From Mastigamoeba balamuthi (lineage: Eukaryota; Evosea; Mastigamoebida; Mastigamoebidae): a DNA stretch of 64,000 nt. The notes beneath the pieces were generated by a model that saw nothing but the letters and a program-made list of their open reading frames with translations, was not told where the DNA came from and did not search any database. Shown in pieces: positions 10,620 to 23,266 of the stretch; position 1 is the stretch's first letter, and each line of letters opens with the position of its first letter. Both the position numbers and the translations under genes were made by a program. The stretch spans positions 1-64,000 of the forward strand of contig CACRSC010000081.1 of the NCBI GenBank assembly GCA_902651635.1. The letters are read 5' to 3'.

Positions 10620-11386
10620 TCCTCGGGCTGAGTTTATTAATAGTGGCAGCACTATGCCCTCGGCAGTGGGCTTGGGTCTTTTTTAATCGTTGTCCGCAGT
10701 CCCCCCGCTTGCGGGTGCGTTCTATTCCGGACATGCAGTACGCTCGTGCATCATCACCGAAGTCGACGCGGTCACTTTTGGAAAAATGACCGAGGCCCCT
10801 GCCAAACACGGAGACCTTAGACCTTCGAGAGAAACGGATATCGCTATGTCTGCAATCTCTGCCAGACGCTTCTGTGGTTTCGGCCGAGACCGTTTCGTAC
10901 ACGCAAGGGTGAAAGCCGAGCCGCGCTGGAGGGGTAGGCATCGGCACCACTCAGAGGGAAGGGGTGCATAACATATCTCAGGACTTGTGAGTGCCTGAGA
11001 GGCTCGTGAAGCCAAGATGGCTCTGACCTGGGATTGTGTCGCCTAAAATAGCAGCGGCCACGCCATGATTTTGCGATTCACAGTGTGATGATTTGAGGGA
11101 TCCTGAGATCACATACGCTCACTCCCGATTGTTGACGAGTACCCAGTCGGATCCAAGAGCGCTCGGGTTGCCCCTCAATCCGCGTGCGCACCTCGGGGGC
11201 GCTCGATGAGCCCCCCCGGGATCCGAAACTGTTCCATGGACCAGGGGGAGCTGGAGAATCAAGATATCTTCCAGATTCAGCAACGTCACGGCAGATATTT
11301 GGCCCCAGTGGCGGCGTCATCACTCTCTGGTTGAAGTTCACACGGTCGAGGGGGCCGCCACCGCCGAGTGCTCACCGCGTCCACCG
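10620..11386. other. intergenic between divergent PDE copy 1 and gp210
   Basis: 767 bp, presumably both promoters. No TATA box or coding sequence is evident. Confidence 0.5.
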
Positions 11387-14300
11387 ATGCTCTCCCCGCG
11401 CTCGGCCCTCCTCCTCGCCCTCGCCCTCGCGGCCCTCGCCCACGCGCGCAGCGGCCCCGCGTCCCCGCCGCCGCCGCCGCCCGCAGCAGCGCCCGGCGAG
11501 CCGTCTATCAGTGACGTCACCGTGCTCCTGCCCTTCGCCCGCGACGCCGAGCACGCCGTCCACACCATCACCGCCAAGAACGGATGCTTCTCCTGGTGCG
11601 CCCCCCTACTTTCCCCCTCGCCCTCCGCCCTTTTTCAGCGTTTTCGCGCGCTTTTTTTCCCCCTCCTCTCTGGGGTGGCGAGAGAACGGGTGACGACGCA
11701 GGCAGGCAACGTGTAATCAACTGTGTTGCGCCGGACATTTGTTGTCTGCCGGGGGGCGTTTGTTGTGCGCCCGCGCCATCGGCCGCGCCCCCGGGGCTCG
11801 CGGGGGCGGGGCTCTGTCACGACGGCAGCGCGCAGTCCTCTCCCCCCTCTCCCGCGGCGCTCGGCGTGCGCCCCCGCGTTTGCCTGCGATTGCGTTGGTT
11901 TCCTGCCGGCGTGTCAAATCGCCGCTGCTGTGTCAGCAAAATATCTCCTCGTTATCCCGTCGCCGAGGCTGCCGGCCCTTGTCTCCCACGCTCTCGCCGC
12001 ACGCTGACCCGCCGTGGGGGGGGCCTCGCGCAGGGCGTCGTCCAAGCCGCACGTGGTGAGGCTGGAGCCGGGGCCCGCCGAGCGCAGGAGCGCGTCGGGG
12101 GCGCTGTGCAGCAGCTACGCACGCGTCATCCCCGTCGCCCAGTCGACGGCCACCGCTGGCGCCCCGCAGCCCCGCCTCTCGGTCGTCGTCCTCGCGACGG
12201 ACCAGGACTCGGGCCAGCAGCTCCGCTGCGACGTCTTCCTCGACAACATCGCCAAGATCGACATCGGCGTACGCGATATTTCCCTCCCCTGAGATTCCCG
12301 ATTCCTAATTGTGATACGGGGGAATATCTAGTCGCGCACGAGGCAGGTGTACAAGGACGACGAGGAGGCGCTGCAGGTGCAGGCGTACGACGCGACGGGC
12401 AACGTGTTCACGACGCTGGTGGGCGTGGCGGCCAAGTGGGAGGTGGCCCAGGACGAGCCGCGGTGCCTGCGCATCGGCCGCTTTGCCGACAGCCACCTCG
12501 AGGTGCCGCCGCTGGCGCTCGAGATGGAGCGGCAGGGCCGGCAGACGTCGATTGTGATACTGCGCGGCGAGCAGTTTGGCCAGGGGCAGGTCTCTGTGCG
12601 GCTGGTGGACTACCCGCGCGTGCCGCAGGTCTCGGTGACGATGACGGTCCGCATGCACATGGTCGTGCTGCCCTCGCGCCAGATCCACATGGCCCTCGGC
12701 ACCCACACCCAGTTCAACGTCCACACCCCCAAGCCCCGCGACAACGGCCACACCGGCACGCCCCGTCCCCGCTCTTTTTGTTTTGTTTTGCTTTGTTTTG
12801 TTTTGTTTTGTTTTGTTTTGTTTTGTTTTGGTTTGTTTTGGTTTGTTTTGCTTTGTTTTGGTTTGTTTTGCTTTGTTTTGCTTTGTTTTGCTTTGTTTTC
12901 TGACGTGGGGATTCAGACCCGCCGGTGAGGATGCCCGACAGCCGCTACGTGTGGTCCAGCTCCAACCCCAAGGTGGCCACGGTCGACAACACGGGCAGGG
13001 TGACCGCCGTCGGCGCCGGCACCGCAGACATCCGCGTGCACTTCAGCAGTTGCGCCGCCCTCGCCCCCTGTGGCCCCTCTGGGCCCCTCCCTGGCCCCTG
13101 CGGGAACGGGAACCTGATTTTAAACGCCCGCAGATTTCAAGGACGACGCGCAGGAGGGCAGCGTGCGGGTGTCGGAGCCGCACACGCTCAGCATGGCGGT
13201 GACGCCTGTGGAGGAGTCTGTGCCCCTCTCGTTTGGCAGGCCCCTGCAGAGCGGCTTCTACCTGATCGACAAGCACCTCTACAACGTCAACCTCAGCGTC
13301 ACCGACGTCCACGGCAACGCCTTCGAGGATCTCTCTGTCCGACACACGCAAATCGCGATTCTTCTGCCCGAGTATCTGACGCCCAGCGCTGCAAAATCCA
13401 GGAAATGAAGTTCGACATCACGGCAGCCGACTCCAAGAAGCTGAAGATCAGCGGAAACTACTACCAGCCCCCCACCGCGCAGGCGAGCACCCTCGAGACG
13501 GGCCGCACGACCATCATCGCCGCCCTGGTCTCGGTTGCCGTGCGAAATCCAGATTCCAAAAGATACTTTCTGGATATGGGAATCTGAACAGGAGAATCTT
13601 CTTCTCTCTCCCCCCTCTCAGGGCAAGAGCAGCAGCATCAAGACGACGCGGGAGGTGGTCATCACGTCGCCCGTGGTGATCGACCCCGCCGAGGTGCTGC
13701 TGCCGTTTGTGGCCGACGACCTCGTGCCACACACGTGGCAGTTCACCGCGTCTGGCGGCAGCGGCGAGTACCGCTGGGAGAGCGAGGAGCCCATCCACGT
13801 GGCGCCCGTCAACGCCCTGGGCGTCGTGACGGCCGTCGGCACCGGCAGGACCGTCATAAGCGTCTACGACGCGCAGAACGCGTACAACCGCGTCTCGGCG
13901 GTCGTGGAGGTCGCGCAGCCGCACTCGATCGAGTTTGTGCCGTCGCTCACCGAGGCGGCCGTGGGCAGCGGCCTCGAGCTGACGGCCGTCGCGCGCGACC
14001 GCGAGAGGCGCCTCTTCAGCAACTGCTCTGCGCTGGGCCTCGTGTGGGACGTCGTCCCCGCGGCGCCCAGCTCGGGCGTCGCCTCGTTCGACCTCGCGCC
14101 CGCCGACGCCCCTGCTCCCGCCGCTGCTGCTGCCCCGCGCAAGGCCGGGGCGTCGCCTGCGGGCTGCGGGACGCGCACGGTCGTCGCGAGGCGCGATGGG
14201 CAGGCGGTGGTCTCTGCGCGGCTCGAGCACGCGGCGGCCGTCGGCGCGGAGACACGCGTGTTCGCGCACCGCCCGCTGGAGGTCGTGCGGCCGCAGCCGC

Positions 14301-17300
14301 TGCCCGCCGTGGCCGCGCTGGGCACGTCGGTGCGCTTCACCACCGACGGCGGCCTCGCGCCGTGGTGCCTCGACCCCTCGACGCATGTGCGCTCGGCCGA
14401 GGCCCAGAGCCCGCAGTCGGTCACCTTTGCCCCCGACGCCATGGCGCACACGACGGTCACGTGCACGCAGATCGGCGATCAGACGCTGACGCTGCGCGCG
14501 ACCAACCCCGTCTCGGCGTCGCACCCGGTCGCCGCCAGCAGCGCCGTGCAGGTGCCGTGGGTCTGCGCGGAGCCGTACAGGCTGCTGCTCGTCCCCGAGG
14601 CCGCCACGACGGCGGAGGCGGCGGCGGCGGCGGCCAGCTCGGTGTGCTCGGGCGTCGGGGCGGTGCTGATTGACGACGCGTCGCAGGCCAGGGCCGGCGG
14701 GTCGCTGGTCGTCAAGCTGACGATGCGCAACTCGCGGGTCATCACCCTGCTCGCGCTCGTGCTCGACGCCAAGGGCCGCTCGTTCTTCAACGACACGTCG
14801 CTCATCGTCTCGTGGAGGTCCACTGACAGCGTACGCTCGCGCCGCCCCCCTCTTCCTCTCAGTTTTCTTTGTTTTGTTTTGCGTTTTTCTTTTTGGTTTC
14901 GTTTTTTTGTATTGCTTTGCTTTTTATTGTGTTAAAGGGGGTGTGTGGTTCGCCGCAGTTGCTCTGTTGAGACGTTGGGTTACTGGCATCCTGTCTGAAG
15001 TGATCGTTGCTTTTTTTTGCTTTGTTTCGGTTTGCGTGAGCTGCCCTGCTGGAGGTCGGCTGTCCATCTACAATTGATTGCGTTCCCTCGTTGAGATGGG
15101 CCGCGTGCACCGGTGCTGACTTTGCTGCTGGGCGCCCGGCAGAACCTGATGACGTGGGACGGCGAGAGCAACTGGTCGAGGCAGATGCAGCTGTCGGACA
15201 AGACGGGCGTCGTGCACCTAACTGTCACGGTCACGGGCTACAACAAGACGGTACTCGACGCGGCGGGCGTCAAGAACGTGCCTGTCCTGCGCTCTCCCGA
15301 GCTCACGCGCGAGATCGAGATCCACCTGGTCCCCAACGTCGCCGTCAGCCCCGCCAGCGCGACGCTGCTCAACCACCCCGAGAACGTCCTCGAGCTCGCC
15401 GCGACCCACGGCTCGGGCAAGTACCGCTTCGCCATCGAGGCCGACCCCGGCAGCGGGCCCAGCGTCGCCACGATCGAGCACGTGCCCGGGTCGCGCGTCG
15501 CCCGCCTGCGGCCGCTGCGCGCGGGGAGCGTCAAGGTCGTCGTGACGGACCAGTGCCTCGCGGGGTCGTCGCCGGTGTACACGACGGTGACCATCAGCGA
15601 CCTGCGCGAGCTGAAGATCGTCGTGCCCGACCTCGTGCGCGTCGGCGACACGGTCGAGGCGCAGGTGACGGCGCTCGACGCCGCGGGCAACGCGTTCGGC
15701 ATCGACCAGCTGCGCCACGTCTCTGTGCGCCTCGCCGTCGACTGCCGCGCGCTCTCGCTGGTCGACGACGCGCAGCAGCAGCAGCAGCAGCGCCGCCAGC
15801 AGCAGAAGCAGCAGCAGGGCGCCCAGGAGTACACGCTGGCGGGCAACGCGCCCGGGTCGTGCCCGGTGAGCGCCTCGGTGAGCCTGCCGGGCGGCCGCGT
15901 GGTCGTGAGCAACACGGTGCAGGTGCAGGTCTTCCCGCCGTTCGCGCTGGCGGTGCACGAGGCCAGCCTGCTGCCCGGGTCGTCGATGCAGCTGCTGACG
16001 ACGGGCGGGCCCTCGATGCGCGAGGAGGTCACGTTCGAGGTCGTCGGCGGCGACGCGATCGCGGCGATGAGCGCCGACGGCGTGGGCATCGTCGTGGGGC
16101 GCTCGATCGGCGTGGCGACGGTCCGCGCGACGGTGACGGCGACGCACAGCGTGACGAAGAAGCGCGTCGTCTACGGCGAGGACACGGCGGTCGTGACGGT
16201 GCGCTACCTCTCGGGCATCCGCATCCGCAGCTCGTCGAGCAGGATCGTCGCCGGCACGGAGCAGAAGGTCTGGGTCGAGGGCCTCACGGACGAGACGCCC
16301 TTCTCGCTCGCCACCATCGGCCTCAAGTACCAGTGGAGCGTCACGGACTCGCACTTTGTCGAGCTCAAGGGCTTCTTCGAGGACGGTACGCTGGGGCCCC
16401 CCTCTTCCTTCCCCTCCCTCGCTTGCGTTTCTTCGGAGACGAATTGCCGGTTTAGAGGGCCGTTTTGCCGGGTTTTATCGGGTCTTTTGTGTGTAGCGTC
16501 CCCCTTTAGGTGTGGCAGGGAGACAGCACTCAATTTGTCTCTTGTTGTCTGATGATTGCTGCTGGGGGAGAGAGTGCAACGGCCAACGCGAGTGCCCTCA
16601 AGTTGGTTTGGGCGTGTCTGTTTCTACGCGGGTGTCTCGGCCAGTGCCTGTCTTCTTTTGCGTTCGCATGTGAGTGGGCCCCGTTCGTCCGAGAACAGGC
16701 AGCTCTCGTTTGACGAAAGAACCTGTGTTCGAACACCAGCTGGAACAGCTCTTTTTGTCTACGTTTCCGCAACACGCGCAGCCTCCACGCCACGCAGCGC
16801 CGTTCGCTCCTCTGACGCCCTCCGCTCCCTCTCCCCTTCGCAGTCGGGCACTCGCTGGCGCAGGAGAACGGGTACAGCGCGCGGGTGCTGGCCAAGTCGC
16901 GCGGCACGGCGCTGGTGACGGTCAGCGTGGTGGGCGACACGCGGGGCCTGACGGCGCAGGCGCACCTGAGCGCGACGCTGCAGGTCAGCGTCATCGACCC
17001 GCTGGTGCTGACGAGCCCCTCGTCGCTGCGGCTGCCGCCCAACTCGGCGTTCAAGATCACGACGAGCAAGGACTCGCACGGCAGCATGCGCTACGAGGTC
17101 CTGCCGGCGCCCGGCCAGCAGCAGCAGCGCGCGCCCGTGACGGTCGACCGCAACGGCATCGTCAAGACGTCGAGCGTGATCGGCAGCGCCGTCGTCCTCG
17201 TGCACGACGGCGAGCACGAGCCCGTGGCCGTCGCGGTGACGGTCAAGCCCGTCGCGCAGCTCGAGGTGCTGCCGGCGGCCTCTGTGCGCGTGCGCGACGT

Positions 17301-18804
17301 GCCCATCGGCGAGGTGGCCGAGTTTGTCGTCGTGATGCGCGACGACGCGGGGCAGCAGTTCCACGCGAAGCCGCAGCAGTCGCTGACGGCCACGATCAAC
17401 CTGCCGGCCGTCGGCAAGATCATCGACGCGGGCGTCGACACGGGCGTCGTCGTGCGCGCCGAGAAGCCCGGGCGCGCCATTGTGCACGTGTACATCAACG
17501 AGAACCCGTCGATCGAGGACTACGTGCCCGTGCACGTGGCCCACGTCGTCGTGCCCTCGTCGCCCGTCGTCCACGTCGGCGGCACCGTCCAGTTCAGCAC
17601 CTCGAGCCGCGCGGCCGCCGCGTCGTCGTCGTCGTCGGGCCGCGCGCTGTGGGAGTCGAGCGCGCCCGGCGTGATGCGCATCGACGGGGCCAGCGGCCGC
17701 GCAGATGCGGTGGCCGAGGGCGTGGCGACGATCACGTACCAGGGCGCCATCTCGACGTTCACGACGGTCCGCGTCGCGCGGCTGGCGGGCGTCGAGCTCG
17801 CCGACGGCCGGCGCGCCGTCGTCGCCAGCGGCGGGGCGCCCGTGCGGCTGCCGCTGCGCTTCCGGACGACGGCGCACGAGCTGCTGACGGGCGAGCTCAC
17901 GCAGGCGTTCAGCGCGTCTGCGCAGCCCGCGGTGCCGCAGATTGCGCACAACCTGCGCGTCAAGTGCGCCGTCGACGAGACGGCGTGGGTCCGCGCCGAC
18001 GCGGGCCGCGACGCGGCGACGGGCGAGTACTTCTGCGAGCTGACGCCCGTCAAGCGGCCGACCTACGAGCCGGCGCCGGCGAGCCTGCACGTGACGATCA
18101 GCGCGAGCGACCAGCGGCGGCAGAACTCGGCCGACGCGTCGGTGGCCGTCGACTTCCTGCCCGCGTTCTACGCGGCCGAGCGCAGCGTGCGGCTCGGCGG
18201 CGACCGCAAGCGCGCGACGATCACGGTCCACAACGCGCGGGCGACGCTCAGCGTGGCGCCCAGCGATCCCAACCATGTCAGCGTCGTCGGCGTGGCCAGC
18301 GAGGCCGAGGGCACGGCCAAGTTTGTCGTCTCGCCCGCGCACGACCCCTCGCTGCCGTGGAGCTCGACGATTGTGATCTCCGACAGCGCCACGGGCCAGC
18401 GCGAGGCCCTGCCCGTCTCGTACAGCGCCTCTGCGCCGCCGGCCGAGCCCAACGAGGAGCGCCGCGATGCGCGCAAGCCCGACGCCCCAGAAGACGCGCC
18501 GGACGAGGACGAGGAGAGGGGCATCGGGTTCCCCGTGTTTGCCGTCTTTGTGGTGCTGATCGCGGCGACGTCGACGTTTGCGTACGAGCGCGAGAACGTG
18601 ACCAACGCGGTGCTGTACCTGAGCAGGAGCATCCGCAGGGCGGCCAGGCCCGCGCCTCCGACGGGGTTCAACGGCGCCGCGATGCCACCGCTGGGGCAGC
18701 AGAGGTCGCCCGGGGCGCCGCTGCAGGCCAGCCCGCCGGGCTACAGCCCCCGAGCTCCGGGCGTGCCCGGCTTCTCGCGCCCGCCGCAGCAGCCGTACAA
18801 TTGA
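11387..18804 (+). CDS. NUP210: nuclear pore membrane glycoprotein 210 (gp210/Nup210)
   Basis: Integral pore-membrane nucleoporin; a large lumenal domain of Ig-like repeats anchors the complex in the nuclear envelope. Nine exons: 11387-11595, 12034-12268, 12332-12764, 12917-13048, 13134-13336, 13387-13533 (start could be 13402), 13622-14830, 15143-16385, 16844-18804; about 1923 aa, against about 1890 in animals. Residues 1-20 are a signal peptide. The N-terminal region matches the family: VTVLLPFARDAEH, NGCFSW, LRCDVFLDNIAKIDIG, and VQAYDATGNVFTTL. SSNPKVATVDNTGRVTAV is the BID_2 (bacterial Ig-like) signature, repeated in weaker forms. The single TM helix is near the C-terminus (FPVFAVFVVLIAATSTFAY, coded about 18529-18585), followed by a basic, Pro-rich cytoplasmic tail of about 70 residues. 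A Gln-rich patch lies at 15774-15820. All exon phases close. Confidence 0.93.
12778..12899 (+). repeat. (TTTTG)n microsatellite in a gp210 intron
   Basis: About 24 units of TTTTG, some as TTTGC or TTTGG variants, filling intron 3 (12765-12916). On this strand it also reads as a spurious Cys/Phe/Val open frame. Confidence 0.9.
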
Positions 18805-19125
18805 GTTGTTGACTGCACAGCATAACCCACCGAGCCCCAAATCGCATTTTACCCTTTTTTTTCTCTTTTCAAAGGCACACTCCGCTCTTGAGTACTCCGA
18901 GAGACGCCGGTGTCCTGCCGGCCTATGTTATTGACACTCCCCTTAACCTGAGGAGATCCTCTCCTCCCATTACGAGAACTGACGACAGTGGGGCAAGATC
19001 CTGCCCCAAGCTATCAGGCTGAACGCTGCAGCAGACCGAGCAGCTACGAGGGCCCGCTTGCAGATGAACGAAATGGACAATGGTGGGGAGAGCAGGACTC
19101 AGTGGCCATTCCACTCCACGAGAAN
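18805..19125. other. 3' flank of gp210, ending at a single-N join
   Basis: No gene seen. The single N at 19125 looks like a contig join, so sequence may be missing before the following exon. Confidence 0.5.
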
Positions 19126-19365
19126 GCCGCAAGGCGGTCCCAGGTCGATCCGCCGTGCAAGCTGTGGAACACCGTCTTCGACTGCATCGAGGAGATGGGC
19201 TGCCCGCGCAACTCGACCGGCGCGCAGCTGAAATGCAACCTCAAGTTCGACCAGAGCACCGACCAGAGCTGCGACAAGTACAGGCTGTGCAACAGCGCGG
19301 GTGCTGTTCTCCCTGCCGTGCTCGCCACTCTGGCTGTCTGGGCCGTCGCCCTCGTCGCCCCCTAG
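19126..19365 (+). CDS. small secreted GPI-anchored Cys protein, C-terminal part
   Basis: The 3' exon of a gene whose 5' end is lost at or before the N at 19125. The readable part runs from about SQVDPPCKLWNTVFDCIEEM through NLKFDQSTDQSCDKYRLCN to a hydrophobic C-terminus (AVLPAVLATLAVWAVALVAP) that ends at the stop, the form of a GPI-attachment signal, with N as the likely anchor site just before it. A 3' splice site at about 19143 (gtcccag) may start the exon. It has six cysteines. The family is not recognised; a surface location is inferred from the tail only. Confidence 0.5.
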   Translation, partial: AARRSQVDPPCKLWNTVFDCIEEMGCPRNSTGAQLKCNLKFDQSTDQSCDKYRLCNSAGAVLPAVLATLAVWAVALVAP

Positions 19366-19949
19366 ACAGCGTTTTCCCTCCATCAGCTCCCGACTCCCAA
19401 CTTCGGTGATTGTCATAATACGCAGACGTCTGGTTTCACTTGACTATCCACTCTCTCAGGGGCGATCTTGGCGGGCGTGCTCCTGTACTGTGAGCACATG
19501 AGAGTTTCTGTTGGGCTCCGGTTCAGTAAAACAAGGGATTCCAGAACGGGACAGGGAGTTCACACAGTATGGCAAGTAGAGATCCCCGACTACATAACAG
19601 AGGGTTCTGCGTCCCCGGAACTCGCAGTTCAGGACAGAATGGCCAAGAGGATCATTCCGAGTGGTCGCGGAGGTGTGCGGCAATAACCGTGCAGCTGGCC
19701 CTGTGCTCACCTCCCGCGTCCCGTGTATGCAACCTGCTTATTCAGTTCATCTGTCTCCTCACTGCAGTAGCAAGTGTCACACATGAAGGTCCTTGCATAC
19801 CTTAACCAGCTCTCCACAACGTCAGGTTGCACACTTGCCCGCTACACAGGGCGATGAAGGAGAGGGGCGCCTTGTTCTGCTCTCATTGACATTGGAGCCG
19901 GTACGCACGTGTGTCCGCGGGCGATGAGGGGCGGGCGTCAGTGGCACCG

Positions 19950-20130
19950 AGGACCACGGGTAGCAACGCGAACTCGTCAAGTACTCCTGCGTGGCCTGCG
20001 GTGTAGGCAGCATGCAGCACGTGGCAGCCGAGCTGGCGGGTGTCATCGGGTCGCCGCCCCTGAGCCTCCACACAGCCCATGCGACAGCGTCTGTGCTCCG
20101 TCAGACCACCCACCACCGCCACTGTCACGC
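19950..20130 (-). pseudogene. possible ankyrin-repeat remnant
   Basis: The minus strand reads GCHVLHAAYTAGHAGVLDEF, close to the ankyrin helix pattern (LHxAAxxGHxxVV), followed by DAR. No second clean repeat and no gene model surround it. It may be a decayed ankyrin gene or chance. A similar hint on + (HRACVRDHADVARELRRA, about 20410-20463) is equally isolated. Confidence 0.22.
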
Positions 20131-20589
20131 GTGACTTGCTGTTGGTAACGAAGTTATTGAAGCCGCGGGGTTCCTTACCAAGGGTGACGCCGGTCTCGGG
20201 GCATGTTCTCTGAACAACAACGAGAACACCCAACGGCCCACCCGCTCACCACCGCGCGATGCTCTGCGCGGGTCACAGCGTGCCGGACCAGCACTGTCTG
20301 CTCCATCAAGCTGCACAACCGGGGCCCCCCTCCTCGGTTGCCCTGGCCGACGCCCGGCACTGGGGCTGTGCTACACTCGTGGCCCGCCAGCCCTCCATCG
20401 CGCTGAGACTGCACCGCGCGTGCGTGCGGGACCACGCTGACGTGGCGCGGGAGCTGCGGCGGGCGCCGTGGGAGCTGGGGCCGCGAGGAGGCACGGGGCG
20501 GCGGCGACGGCCGTGTGCGAGGGGCGCCGCGACGCCCGCTGCTGATACGAATCGCGAGCATGTGCTGGCACAGATACTCTTGTCGCGCG

Positions 20590-20730
20590 TCCTTCTCAAG
20601 CATAATTCCCGCGCTCTTGGGTCCTTCCAGACGCAATTCCCACGTTCCTGGGTCCTTCCGGGCACAATTTCCACGTTCCTGGGTCCTTCTCAGGCACAGA
20701 TATTAAATTTCGTGGGTTCTTCTCAGGCAC
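20590..20730 (+). repeat. 31-bp tandem repeat, about 4.5 units
   Basis: Units of 31-33 bp, each with tccttc, ggcacaat or gcaattc, then cacgttcctggg. The second and third units are closest; the outer ones diverge. No coding sense. Confidence 0.8.
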
Positions 20731-21800
20731 CTCACTGTACCCAGACTGAGTTTTTTCTCCAGAGTTTCTCACCCCCTGATATTTTCCTCCCGTTCCCGTC
20801 CTCTCGTCACGTGCTCCAGCACAAGGCGCTGCTGCTCGCCGCCAGCAGGAAGGGCATCGTCTGCTGATTTGAGAGAACCTGCGATCAATTGAAAAATGCA
20901 CTCAATTTCTTGATACTTGATCACGCTCAAACGCGCCTCACCGCCGTGTGGGGCCACTGCGCGGTGCCATGGACGACTGCCTGCGTGCTGTCACCGCGAT
21001 CCACGGGGTCCGCTGGAGTTCTGCAGCAGCGCAACGCAGCTCTCGTGCTCTGGTGCTCTCACGCGGGTAGTGGACCACTCAGGGGGGAATTGCTCCCCGT
21101 ATCGTCGGGGGCCATTGTTCGTCGCGATGTGGGGCCCCTGCATAGCCCACACAGCCCTGGAGAGACCGCAGAGCACAGGGACCACACGAGCACCTGTGCT
21201 CACTCCTGTAGATCCTCACAAGGCCCGGGCTCGTCTCTTGGGGCAAGATACATTTGATGCGAGAGCCTACTTTCGTATGTGCATGGGCAGGGCTCGACAG
21301 GCTGTATCGCCCTTACCCGAGGCCTGATGTTCACAAGGGAGGGGTCCAACGCAACTGGCCGCACTGGGAAGACCGCAGGGCAGTGTCAAGGATCAACTCC
21401 GGTTCGACTTGCGTGGCAGCCTAGCACAGGCTCGCCAACAGCGGCAACCTCCCTCTGGCCTGGCGCCCCATCCTGATGTTCACAAGAATCTCCGACCCTG
21501 GCTCCCCATCTCCGTTTCTGCTTTGGTGTGCTGCCTGGCATCTTTGTGCTGGTGAACCACTGCCCACTCCTCAGCTCACTGGTTGCAGGCCTGAAATGAT
21601 TGTGAACTGGGCAACGGTGCAGTTGGGATTGGAGAGCAACCCACAACAATTGTGAATGCATGTTCCCGGAACTCATTGTGTCTGATCATGTCTGCAGACG
21701 TCTTCAGAGTGGTGGCAAGCGGAGGAGCAGGATACAGTATGGCACGGCACTTTCCAGCGACGGTTTCAGCAACGGTCGAGCCTCTGTGTAGATTGCCATC

Positions 21801-21936
21801 ATGCGCGTGCTGCTGTTGCTGCTCGTCGCCGTGTCCTGTCTGAGCCTTCTGGTCAGGGCGTTGGAGAGCGTTGACATCTGCCCACCCAGCCACTGCGCAG
21901 ACGCCATCGGGACGCGGTGCAGCTCAGGGTGGGCCG
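21801..21936 (+). CDS. possible first exon of a small secreted protein
   Basis: The ATG at 21801 opens a strong signal peptide (RVLLLLLVAVSCLSLLVRA), then ESVDICPPSHC and GTRCSSG. A 5' splice site (gtgggc) may follow at about 21928-21936. I could not place a convincing second exon, so the call rests on the signal peptide alone. Confidence 0.3.
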
Positions 21937-23266
21937 GGTGTGTACTGCCCTCCCCCCCCCCTGAGTTCCTTCTCAGGGTCTCTCCATTCGCCAGCGAGCT
22001 CACTGCTCCTGCAGGGTGCCTGGGACCCTCGTACGTCAGGTGCTGCTGGGGGAGATCAGCTACAGGAGCTTGGAGAAATAGAACCAGGACTTCTTCTGGC
22101 TCGCGTAGCAGCGCAGTGGCTGAACAGTTCATACGACTGATGGAAGAGAGTCACTATGTGCCTTAAGACATGCTTTAATGGTAACAGGACATAAACTTCT
22201 CTTGGCGCAATGGCCCTCGCTTGCACTATTGCATTGTCGACTGTGCGAAGAATGATATGATTCAAAGTGTGATCGTCAGAGCGCTGAACTGGCCGAAAAC
22301 TTCAAGATAACTAACTGTATGTGTTCCCGAGTTTACATTACTCGGTCACAGTTTTGAATCCTCAAAAATGACAAGGTTGGCAGTAAATGTGCCAGTTATT
22401 GTAGATAAATGTATGTCAGATTGTTTATTCTGAGATCAAGTCATATGGGCGGGCGGCAGTCAAGGGACAGGAAGGAGCTCGTTCTGGTGCGTGGGTTACT
22501 GGCCGGCTGCACAGAGCGCCGGCCTTCGGTCGATGCGTACTTCACTGGGGCGGCTGAACGACGTCCTCAAGGACGTGCCATAAAGGGCGCTCGTGGCGCG
22601 TGCTCTACGTGCCGCGGAACAGAACTACGCGCTGTGAAACTACCGTGAGGTTCAAGGGCCCGCGTGCCTTAAGCGAGCTGAAGGTGTGTCTCACACACCC
22701 CTGTGCCGTTTGCTGTCTTTGTCTGACGCAGATGATCATGAACCAGTACGGCAGTGGCAACAGCCAGCAGCGTCGCTGCTAACTAGACGCAATCGCGGGC
22801 TTCCTGAGCCCCGGAACTGAGGCGACCAGTAAGCACGGAGTGCTGCTCACATTGTATCCTCATGGAGGACCTCGCAACTGTTTGAGTAGCACCACGGGGG
22901 CAAAGAAGGAACGGAAACAGAGAAGAGGCATCCAATTCGCCCAAACGAAGACATCCGTATTGAGGGCTTTCAACGCTAACCAAATGTTGCCACTGTGGTG
23001 TCTGACGACAACTCACATAGTGGAAGAGAGACCGACAACCTGCAGGGGAGAACAATCCGAGTACGCGATATCTGCCCTGGGTAACTGAGCGTCGCGATGA
23101 CCGCCAGTGACGAACGGACTGCACCAAAATGCGGAGGTGGCCGGCGGGCCCGCCAGAGAGGCTTCGTAGGGACACTCGCAGAACTCACAACATAGCAAAC
23201 CTCGGGTCTGCAACACCACATTCCCCCGCAGCCAACAATCTCTTTGCAACAACCAGCGTCACGCCC

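Larger units (their letters stand above)
19366..23266. other. 3.9 kb without a firm gene
   Basis: The longest gene-poor stretch. It contains a 31-bp tandem repeat (20590-20730), weak ankyrin-like remnants (about 19950-20130 on -, about 20395-20460 on +), and one signal-peptide-like start at 21801. The base composition is lower in GC around 22150-22450. The many short open frames here show no domain and fit no exon model. Confidence 0.45.

Noticed and set aside
12783-13202. Plus-strand frame coding Phe/Cys/Val repeats, like a membrane protein
   Set aside because: It is the (TTTTG)n repeat in a gp210 intron read in frame.
16759-18840. Open frame of 693 codons on the minus strand opposite gp210
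   Set aside because: Arg/His/Ala-rich antisense shadow of a GC-rich exon; no domain, and the plus strand has clear gp210 sequence.
20403-20463. HRACVRDHADVARELRRA on the plus strand as an ankyrin repeat gene
   Set aside because: Single isolated match without a partner repeat or exon model; kept only as a remark.
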